Positions 55,926 through 64,000 of a DNA stretch of 64,000 nt are shown here, in pieces. A model generated the notes under the pieces. That model saw only the letters and a program-made list of their open reading frames with translations. It ran no database searches and was not told where the DNA came from. Origin of the DNA: Ulva prolifera (Eukaryota; Chlorophyta; Ulvophyceae; Ulvales; Ulvaceae); assembly GCA_023078555.1 (NCBI GenBank), contig CM041198.1:11537874-11601873 (forward strand). Direction: 5' to 3'. The position numbers and the translations under genes are program-made. Position 1 is the first letter of the stretch; each line of letters starts with the position of its first letter.

Positions 55926-57586
55926 GTCCAGCCGTGGGGCAGGAGCACACAGCGCGCCCAGGACGTCGGCCGGGCGCCTCTTCCCCCCCAGCAAAAGTGC
56001 TGCTGCTCGAGGTGACCCGCTTCTCTTCAACGTGGGCATGTGCTTCGCAGAAATATTTTCAGGTGCGAGCGACGACCATATTTTCTTATGGCAGGTCTGT
56101 TGTGATCATGCGTGATTCCTGATCGGTGAGGAGCGTGGTTTCTCGGATGCATGCGCGTCAGCACTGACTCTCGTCTCCCCCAGAGCATGCATGTGACTTG
56201 GAGTGGCGTTGCAGGTTGCCACTTCAGCCTTCATGGCCCTTGAGTAGGGCCCATTGCATCAAGTGTGCTGAAAGCTGGACCAGGGCCTGAACATGTGCTT
56301 GCTGCCGTCAAGAATGTTACCTACATGGCAACACCGCTGAGTGACCGACTTGGCAGTGGCGCAGCACATCAAAGTGACCAAGTGGCAGCTGTGCACAGAC
56401 TTGCTACCCAGGCAGTGCAAAAAACGCAGGCTTGCCAAGGACAGCATATTGGTTACACATCGGGCAGGGCTGTCTTCGAATGAATTGTATGGTACAAGGT
56501 AACTCGGCACGATTGTCATTCACATCACAGCTGCTGGTTTGAGCGCATCTACACGAGCTGTCTGGATGATACCCTTTGAAATGTAAAATCTAGGCCTTCC
56601 AACATCAAAGGTTGAGTTCCTTCTCCCAGACGACAAGGCTCCATAGAACCACTCTCATGTCAAGAGCACATGTCCTGTGGTCTCTTCGTGAAGCTGAACC
56701 TGGTCACAGACACCACATGACTGTCACAGAACGAAAAGCAGCAGCCCATCTCTGGGAGGTGCGGATTTTAGACGATCAGCCTTCAGCTTGCACCACGCTG
56801 GGTCACTGCGGAGAAATGCATAGGGATCAATCAGCGCGCTACCCGTTACCGCAATGGACCGCCTCAGAGTCGAATTGATATCTACGTTGCCACAGCGAGC
56901 ATGCGCACGGAAGCGAATGTGGACACTGTTGATGGCATTTGACCAGCACAGTTTAACGTGGTCCAGGCCCCAGTCTATGTCACATCAGACAGCCTGCATG
57001 TTCCGAGAGTTCTGGACAGCTGCTTCCACATGATGCTGACGTGCAGTGCAACTTGCCACGCCACCAGCGTACAGCATCATGCTGTTACTCCGGCCCTGAT
57101 GCTGCAATCTATTAGACAGCCAATACGGCACCCAGCAAGAGCTGCTTTCCTGAAGCTAGCTGCACAATTGCAGAGTGACATTTTCACACTCTGTCAGCAT
57201 CGCTGGGATGGCAATGGACTCCACATCTGTGTATCCACTTCCTGATGGTTCACGAGGGCGACTGCGCTTCTAGCACAGGGGCTTTCTTAGCTCAAGCAAT
57301 GAAGTCTGGGCCATCGCAGGTGCCAATACCGCATTTTGGATAACCAAGCCGCACGCAGAGGTCTTCAGCGTGCGTCAACGCATTGCCGGAGCCGATGGCA
57401 GGTGTCGTTGGCGGGGCTGGTTTAGCAGAGCTGGAAAGCTCTTGCTTGCAAACGGCTGTTGCCTCACCATGCCCTTTAGATGTTAACGCTGCTATGGCGC
57501 CATCGGCCTGCGCATAGTTCCACAGTCAAAGCAGTCTCCACAGAACACGCTGGTACAGAAGCCAGTGATCTCATGCCGGCAGTGCA
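55926..57586. other. No gene recognised
   Basis: There are several short frames in all directions, none with a motif. It could include the 3' UTR of the YAE1-like gene on the minus strand. Confidence 0.4.
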
Positions 57587-57883
57587 TCAAAGCTGATATC
57601 GGCTACTGATGTGCACCACAGCTCCAGAACACACTGCTTCTGCATCTTGGGGCGAGACTGTTGCTGCCACCTTCAGAGCACCCTCTGCATAGCCTAGACG
57701 CTTTCCCATGAACGCGCCAAGACGAAAGCCGTCGTCGAAGCCATCTTGCATCTGATCTTCCATGCCGTTGTCTATTCCGCTCCGAAATCCCTCCTGAAAC
57801 AACCGATCATATTGTATCCTCCATTCACGATCGATGTTCGAGAACTGTGGAAGGTCATCCTCGTCCTCCCATACACCCTCCAT
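57587..57883 (-). CDS. YAE1: YAE1-like protein (deca-GX3 motif)
   Basis: The chosen start is the ATG at 57883 (MEGVWEDEDDLPQF), giving 98 residues, close to the short eukaryotic YAE1 proteins. The acidic N-terminus with VWEDED, then DREWRIQYDRLFQEGFRSG, then GIDNGMEDQMQDGFDDGFRL and GAFMGKRLGYAEGAL show the G-x-x-x-G series typical of the Yae1/Lto1 family (compare EGYRDGIDAGK in human). YAE1 acts with LTO1 as an adaptor that recruits the Fe-S protein ABCE1/Rli1 to cytosolic Fe-S assembly. The open frame extends upstream to 57967, where an acceptor-like sequence suggests a further exon is possible. Confidence 0.75.
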   Translation of the reverse strand: MEGVWEDEDDLPQFSNIDREWRIQYDRLFQEGFRSGIDNGMEDQMQDGFDDGFRLGAFMGKRLGYAEGALKVAATVSPQDAEAVCSGAVVHISSRYQL

Positions 57884-57967
57884 GGTCCCGGCTTCCAAGG
57901 CAGCCCACTGATACGCCGACGCTGAAAGATGATGATTCAGAAAATCGGTGCGCTTTGCTAACTGCAC

Positions 57968-58550
57968 AGCATAGAGCAGGGTGGAATTCGATCAGTGCCA
58001 AGTGAGCCGATTCGCATTCAATGTACCATGCTGCGCGCTCCGCTCCGCAATAGGTTTGGGACGACCGGGAATGCCACGTCGGCTGCGGCGTGCTAGGATT
58101 CGCAGGGCCTGCCTGCCTGGTCACTGCGACTTTGAAACGCCGACCGGTCGCGGCCATCATGAGTACATTGCATCATGTGACTTGTGTGTCTGCATGCATG
58201 TGCTGCCAGACTGCATGCTAGCTTCGGGCGTCAACAGTGGTTAACATCAGTCTGACACAAGAAAGCCGATTTCGTGTATCGGATCAGCCGCAAATCTAGG
58301 CAGAAGTGGCGGCATTTTGCACATCCGGCAAATACAATTGGCGTGCAAGTCTGTGCTCATGTTTTTGGCCCGCCGGGCCCCTGTGACAGGTGGACATGCG
58401 TCGCTATACACAATCCCCTTACAACCGAACAGGCTCATCCACACACACTCCCCAGTCATCTCGCCTTGTCACCCTCGAGAAGCCAACAGGCGGGCGAGGC
58501 CTATCGCGATTGGTGAAGCGTTTGTGTGCCTGGCAAGCACCTGTGCCCTG
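57968..58550. other. Upstream region of YAE1; no other gene recognised
   Basis: It probably holds the YAE1 promoter or a 5' exon. No motif stands out. Confidence 0.4.
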
Positions 58551-58629
58551 TCGTTCTTGCTGGACGCTGTTGCTCTCCTCGGCCCACTACAGGTGGGTGT
58601 GGGCATCCAGGGGGATCCGAGATCCCGGG

Positions 58630-59388
58630 TCACGCCCTGCGCCCAGATTTCGTGGACCTAGACACCACGGTGTCCACAGATCTGCAGAATGCCTTCAACG
58701 TCATCTCCCGGGACGCGATGGAGGAGCAGCTCACCGCATCACTCCCGGAGCTCCTCCCATACTTCCGACGAGTGTACGGGCAGAGTAGCGCCCTCCTCGC
58801 CCGCCAACCAGACGGCACCTGCGCGGGCCTGCGCAGCGAGACGGGGGTGCGACGGGGCGACCCCCTGGGGCCGTTCTTGTTCGTGCACGCCTACCTGCCC
58901 ACCCTGAAGGAGGGGCAGCGGCTCGCCCCCAACGCCCTTGTCACATCCTGCCATGATGATACGTATGTGCAGGGTGACGCGGACAGTGTGGTGGCTGCTG
59001 CGATCGAAATCTTCTCGCGGCATGCATGCAACCGCGCGCAAACCGTCGTGTACTGCACCGATTCGGAGAAAGCGCGCCATGTGGCAGCGCAGTTGCAGGC
59101 CACGGTCGCCGAGGACGAGATCCTAGTCTGCGGCACACCGCTTGGCGCCGACGCCTTCATCAACGCCCACAGCGCTGCCAGCACACAACTGCGCTCACCG
59201 ACAAGCTCATCGGGCTGCCACTGCCGGCCCAGTCAAAGTGTGCGGTCCTGCCCCATTGCCTCCAGCACAGGGAAGCACACCTGCTCCGCAACTCGATATG
59301 GGGTGCGCTCCGGGACCAGCTGTTGATCAAGCCACGCTGCGCGCCCTGTACAACGTCACGGATGTGTCTGACCTGACCATGGCTTAGG
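58630..59388 (+). pseudogene. LINE reverse transcriptase
   Basis: The frame reads DLQNAFNVISRDAMEEQL (motif with the first catalytic Asp). Then comes TGVRRGDPLGPFLFVHAYLP, the G-x-x-Q/R-G-D-P-x-x-P signature of non-LTR RT, and SCHDDTYVQG, the catalytic Asp-Asp box with His before it. The thumb continues in the next frame (KLIGLPLPAQSKCAVLPHCL, HREAHLLRNSIWGALRDQLL). The upstream fingers are lost. The enzyme would copy the element RNA at a nicked target. Confidence 0.85.
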
Positions 59389-59900
59389 CCGTGCAGGCCC
59401 TCCTGCCCCAACGCCACGGAGGCATGGGGCTCCGGCACTATACCGCAAATGTGGCAGATGCGGCACGCCTGTCTTCCGCGGTGCTGGCGCAGTGTGCGCT
59501 GGCCGACGGTGTCGTGCGCGGCCGGCCGATCCGCTGCGCAGCCGTCGAGATGCACGGTGGGCTTGACATACTGCACGTGACATGGGGTCATGCCATCGCG
59601 TGCGCCGAGGCCAACAGGCGCAAGGCTGCCATCTTTGCTGCGCTCTTCATGACTGGCAGCGGCCGATCGGCTCAATTCACTGAAGTTGGCCAAGCGGCAG
59701 CAGCCAGACTGCAAAGCTGCATGGGGGCCATGGCGTCGGCTTGGCTCACGGCGCTCCCGGGCCCGGTGACGGGCCTGTCCGACCTGGGGTTCAACGTGTA
59801 CACACGGCGCCGGCTCGATTCAGTTGACGGATTCCTCAGTTGCTCCTGTGGCCGCTGCGATGCGTGTGGGATGCGCTCCCTGATCTGCAAGTCGCTGTAG
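59389..59900 (+). pseudogene. LINE pol, region after RT with Cys cluster
   Basis: LLPQRHGGMGLRHY is the conserved L-P-x-x-x-G-G-x-G-L-R motif after the thumb in many LINEs, followed by ADAARLSSAVLAQ. Near the end, GFLSCSCGRCDACGM gives a Cys-rich motif, probably a zinc finger (C-x-C-x2-C-x2-C), then His residues in the next frame (about 59905). A stop at 59898-59900 ends this frame. Confidence 0.7.
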
Positions 59901-60126
59901 GCCACCGTCGTCACCCGCCACAATGTCATCATGGAGACATGGTGCTGCATCATGTCGCAATGCGGCATCGCGTCGGCGGTACAGCCTCACATGAGCAGGC
60001 TCCCTCGCGGCCTTGGCCTCGGCCTTGGGTTCGGCCGCTGCGTCCCGGAAAGCACAGCAGTAGCTCCTGCATCACTCATCACCACGCCCTCACCCACACA
60101 GGCCTCGGTCGCACCCACTCCTCCGC

Positions 60127-60777
60127 ATGGCATCCAGACCTCGTCCCCCACCATCCCGCAAGCTGCTCCAGCGTGCCCTGATGGCGCAACGCCCTCCCCC
60201 GGGCCGACCTGCCCGAATCCTCTCCCGCCCCCACCGCGGACAAGCCGCTCTCTCTCATGGTGCCAAGGCACCCCCCCACCTCACATATGCCGCCGTCCTC
60301 GCGTCCTCCAGTGCCGCCACAGCAGCGTCCGGCGCAGCCGCGCTCGCTGCAGCAGGCACCCCCCACACTGCGCAGGCGGTGCCGCAAGCGCCGCAGCGGT
60401 CGGTCCTGGCACAGGCCGCCCCGTTGGTTGCCCCCCGCTCCCGCAGACCCGCATAGCAGGGCGACGTCCTGGCTTTCTTTCCGGGCGCGCCGGTGATCGG
60501 CGACGTGTGCGTCACCCACCCGCTGGCTACCTCGGATGTCAGTGCTGCGGCGCTCCATGACGGCCGCCGCGAAAAGTGCGGCCGGGCCGGCGCGGGCACG
60601 TTCACGCTGGTCCCGTTGTTGCATGAGACATACGGACGGATTGGCACAGCAGCCTTTGTGTTCCTCAACGGGCTCGCTGATGTGGCTGCAGGGTCTACCG
60701 AAGCCTCGCAGCGGCGGTTCCCCGAGAATGCAATGCGCGATCTCCCCACGATGCTCTGCCGAGCAGTGGCGCGCTAG
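60127..60777 (+). pseudogene. LINE C-terminal, nuclease-like region
   Basis: An Ala/Pro-rich linker (60127-60456) is followed by GDVLAFFPGAPVIGDVCVTH and, after a short gap, GTFTLVPLLHETYGRIGTAA. The pattern D-V-x-x-F ... D-V-x-V-x-H-P ... F-x-P-L-x-x-E-T-Y-G-R-x-G occurs at the C-terminus of certain LINE-like RTs, where it resembles a PD-(D/E)XK-type nuclease. The frame ends VAR-stop at 60775-60777. Function is inferred. Confidence 0.5.
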
Positions 60778-61177
60778 GTCAGCGCTGCAGCTACGCTGAT
60801 GGACGTCACGCGGGTAAGGTAGTTTTGGCGGGACTCGCAGTCCCATCCGATGACCTCTCGCCGCTCACAGGCCATTCCGCCTGAGCGTTGGGCCGCCCCT
60901 CGGGATCCCCGCCCGCTTGACGTCGACGTATGGCCTCTGGCTCCTGGACGCCCGGCTCTGCTTGGCACGCGGGATGACTGTCGATGGCATTGCCAGGGGG
61001 GAGGGGGTACTGATTAGACACCGCCTTGTCCCCGGTGCAATGCGGGGGGGGCCCCCGGCTGGTGGGTGGTCCGGACGGTCTGGAGGGGTGGCCTCGGGCG
61101 GCACCTTGTCGGGCGCGGCTCTGTTGTGCGGGGAGCGGAATTGGGGTTCAGGGGGTGTGTGCGGCATTGGGGTTCAG

Positions 61178-61179
61178 GG

Positions 61180-61211
<32 letters not shown>

Positions 61212-61213
61212 TG
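61178..61213 (+). repeat. (GTGC)n microsatellite
   Basis: About eight units of GTGC end in GTGTGTGG. It lies downstream of the LINE and may be part of its 3' UTR. Confidence 0.9.
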
Positions 61214-61399
61214 TGTGGTGGTCTGGGAGTCTATGTCGCTTGTTGGGGGTGTTGTAGCTTTTTCGTGTGTTGCGTGGGTGTGACAGAGCAATGGCACGGG
61301 TGCGTTGGAACCGTGTTGCTGGGTGCGTTCTTCACCTGCTTGCTGCTTTCGCGGTACTGCCCGCCTCGCCGCCTGTATCCTTGAATCACATTCCCCAGT

Positions 61400-62640
61400 C
61401 ACCTAATGTGCTGCTTCTTCGGTCGTGTTAAACTAGAAATTTTGTGCACTGAACATGCATATGTTGGCTGACATTCACCATGCTTTCGACCTCCAGGTGT
61501 GATCACTCGAGTTGAACATGTATATCGAACATATATAGCAAGAGACTCGTATCAGAACATCTATATGCGTCCGTATGTCTCACAAGTGTATTATTCGGCG
61601 ACCTGTATATATCCATGCTTCTTTGTACATACATATCTCTCTACCTGTCCGGCGGCGGCCCAGGTATGCTAACAAGTGGCCAACATTTGAAAATTCCGGC
61701 CTCGACTGTTCTTCAGAGCTTCAATACCAGTTATGCATCGGCGCATCTTTCCAAACGAAACATGTTTCGCCGTTTGGCGTTCGCGTCGTGTCTATGCAGC
61801 GTATTTTCAAACCGGTAAGTTGCCGTTGAGGCTGCGCGGCACCTCTGGCCACATAGCTTCCTACAGCGCTCCGCCACGGATGCAGCCACTTTTGCCCAGC
61901 TGAGATATTACAGCCTCAATGTACACCATTTGCATCATTTTTAGCGCAACAGAATTCAGTATTGCGTCGAGCGCCAAGCATCCGAGCGCCGCCGCAGCAC
62001 TACACCTGTAGCCACGCACGCTGCAACGGTCCGCCAGGCTTCAGAGCCAGCTATAGCTTATAAGGCAGCACAGCATCGGGAAAACACATTTGCAATCAGA
62101 TTTGCCGTGCCAGAAATCACATACATGAAGCTTCAAGCGTCACATCAGTAACATTGTTTCACGGGCGTTCTGGCTGTGTATGTGCTTCGAAACGCTTTCT
62201 CTGCTGCGCGATCGCGGCCGCAGCTGCAGTACACCTCTATCCACATCTCAGGCTGCGGCGCTCCGCCACGGACGAACGCGGTCGTTTCAGGCCCCGCTGC
62301 GCCCATTTCCAACCCCCATACCCCTAACGGCTGGGCCCAGCCAAGGCATCACTGAATCGAAAAATATTGTTTTGTACCGCCTTCAGTTCGACAGCCTAGG
62401 CATCGATTGCATCAAGCATCATGTTTCAAGAATCACGTACGCTTCAGCTGTCGAACCGGAAGAGGGCCCCCTGCAGGGCGGCTCGGCCCCTGTAGGTATG
62501 TATACCTATCCGTCTGGCCTGAAGGCTCGTTCACATACGATGCAACAGACATAAACCACACAAACACCAGCCGTTACTTCTGAGACTTGGCAGTTTATTG
62601 ATGCCTGTAGCTTGTGGGTAGCTTATCCTTTTGTGCATGC
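61400..62640. other. No gene recognised
   Basis: The longest frame (62180-62554, 124 residues) has no motif or codon pattern that would separate it from chance. Confidence 0.4.
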
Positions 62641-62699
62641 ATATCTTAAGCCTGTTGTTAAGCTCGGAGCCGAGGCGACGGCGATGCGGGAGATTTAAG

Positions 62700-63240
62700 T
62701 GGCATTCCCCAATGCGATGGCTCCTTGCCTTTCAATCCTGCGAAAGTGGCATGCTAGGGGCGAGTCCCTGTCGCCGCTATGATGTCTGGACACAGAGTCT
62801 GTATGTCCGCCTGATGGCAGCCCCAAGGCCGGCAGGTTTCTGGTCGCCACCATGCCGTACGTGTGTGGAGGTGCTGCAAAAGCTGCACTGCAATCGATGA
62901 CTACGTCAAGCATATTGGTCATCTACCAACTCCCCAGTGCTGAGGCTCATGCTCTCGTGGGTAATTGTAGGCATCCGGGATCCTCACTTCGGGGGCTGTC
63001 CCGGTAGGCCTGCAAGGATGTGCCGCTGGAAGGTCTGGCTCCATCAGTTGTGGCTCTGGCTTGCCGCGATTTTGGTCTGGTGGAGCTCGATGCCATGTCC
63101 AGTGACAGCGATTGCATGCTTGGGATGATGTGAAGCGGCTGTTCTTGTGCGTCCCTGCTGTCAAGCCTGCAGCGCCTCAGCACTGCCTGCCCACGGCGTG
63201 CACAATACACAACCCTGAGGAGTTTGAATGGCTTTACTCG
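62700..63240 (+). CDS. Possible exons of an unidentified gene
   Basis: One plus-strand frame reads AMAPCLSILRKWHARGESLS, then after a stop AGRFLVATMPYVCGGAAKAA and SSILVIYQLPSAEAHALVG. After an intron-like TAGGCCTGCAG it reads DVPLEGLAPSVVALACRDFG and LVELDAMSSDSDCML. A further block, VKRLFLCVPAVKPAAPQH to NPEEFEWLYS, ends before GTGTGC (63240). Residue composition looks coding. I do not recognise the family, and the exon model is tentative. Bases 63250-64000 hold nothing clear. Confidence 0.3.
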
Positions 63241-64000
63241 GTGTGCAAAGTTGATACGATTGAGGGGCAGGTACCCATGTATGGTGTTCGTGGGCACATA
63301 ACATACATGTATAGTCCATTCGTACACAGAGCCAGTATGTCTCAGTCAATTTGTACACGAGAAAAGCACACCCGGTGGGCCATGCCAGTATGTCTAGCAA
63401 GAACCACGAAGCATGTGTCAGATCAAGGATCGTCCAGCTGAAACGCAGCAACCCATTCATTCACGCGCCTCGAAGACTAACACTCGAGCACAATTTACAG
63501 GGACCTAATGACTACAACATCGAGTTTTGGAGACCAGGACAGCTGGCAAGAAGCCACACATCCATGCATGTACCATCGTCCTCCATCATGCGTACGTGCG
63601 CGAGGGCGCAGGTGCCGTGCGCTTGCAGGCATAGCCTCCGCAGGCAAGCAAGACGCTGAACGGTGCTCCGATTGTATGCTTCCAAGGCAAGTGTAGTGTA
63701 GATGCACAGCACTACTGCACCTCTTGAGCCCGCGCACATATCTCTGCTGCCGCCTTGCTCAGGCTGCGGGTGTGGCAGGCGCCATGAAGCGTATGCCTCA
63801 CTACGCGCCGCACAGGTGAGAGTCCATATTCACATCGTGCTGCCACGAGCGCTGCAAAGTGACTGTTCCATCACACACCACACTCAGCTGATGCACAAGA
63901 CGTGCTGTGTTTCCAGTGCCAATCATATGCACCTCCAGATTGCACGCCACATCAATCGGGAGACAGCCCTGGCGCTTGATCCGTGTGGAACGCTGGATTC

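Larger units (their letters stand above)
58556..60900 (+). mobile_element. 5'-truncated LINE (non-LTR retrotransposon)
   Basis: RT sequence starts abruptly at about 58630 and is followed by a C-terminal region and a nuclease-like segment. At least three frame breaks occur (about 59175, 59330 and a TAG at 59386-59388). The 3' part recurs in reverse at 54690-55925. No 5' UTR, first ORF or RT fingers are present. Its right border may reach about 61,400. Confidence 0.8.

Noticed and set aside
59987..60846. Long minus-strand frames opposite the LINE C-terminus
   Set aside because: The plus-strand reading has recognisable motifs. The minus frames arise from high GC content.

Overview
This window looks like nuclear DNA of a flagellated, plastid-bearing alga, most likely a green alga. 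Four observations support this. The ordinary genes have spliceosomal introns. One is a nuclear-encoded alpha subunit of the plastid heteromeric acetyl-CoA carboxylase with an N-terminal extension resembling a transit peptide. One is HYDIN, a protein of the ciliary central pair. The mobile elements include a DIRS-order element with split direct repeats and a reverse-oriented tyrosine recombinase gene, an arrangement known from volvocine algae. No species can be named from the sequence alone. || Layout. Bases 1-22,000 are almost entirely retrotransposons. A frameshifted Ty3/gypsy element on the minus strand runs off the left edge. Next come an LTR with a gag-like ORF, two decayed chromodomain ends of chromoviruses and several LTRs. 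At 12,792-20,634 lies a four-level nest: an old copia LTR, interrupted by a ~780 bp LTR, interrupted by a complete but mutated Ty1/copia element, whose own 5' LTR carries a 288 bp LTR-like insertion. Each of the three inner insertions has its own 5 bp target-site duplication. || Bases 22,200-42,714 form a gene island: an unidentified multi-exon gene (+), the U3 snoRNP WD-repeat protein UTP13/TBL3 (-), HYDIN (+), accA (-) and the meiotic recombination factor HOP2 (-). UTP13 and HYDIN diverge from a shared 0.68 kb spacer. The unidentified gene converges on UTP13, and HYDIN converges on accA. || Bases 43,796-48,945 are one PAT/kangaroo-type element with the layout A1 - gag and DIRS-type domain (+) - recombinase (-) - B1A2 - B2. 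The A copies are identical, the B copies are identical, and the insertion site can be read exactly from an uninterrupted paralog, with no target-site duplication. Bases 48,946-54,600 hold a dispersed repeat family built around an 18 bp perfect palindrome, including an inverted pair. Bases 54,700-61,400 contain two decayed copies of a LINE 3' end in opposite orientation with a small YAE1-like gene between them. The last 2.5 kb has weak coding signals only. || The cellular genes serve rRNA processing, cilium structure, fatty-acid synthesis, meiosis and (YAE1) Fe-S or ribosome-related assembly. They share no pathway. The main biological interest is the mobile-element archaeology.
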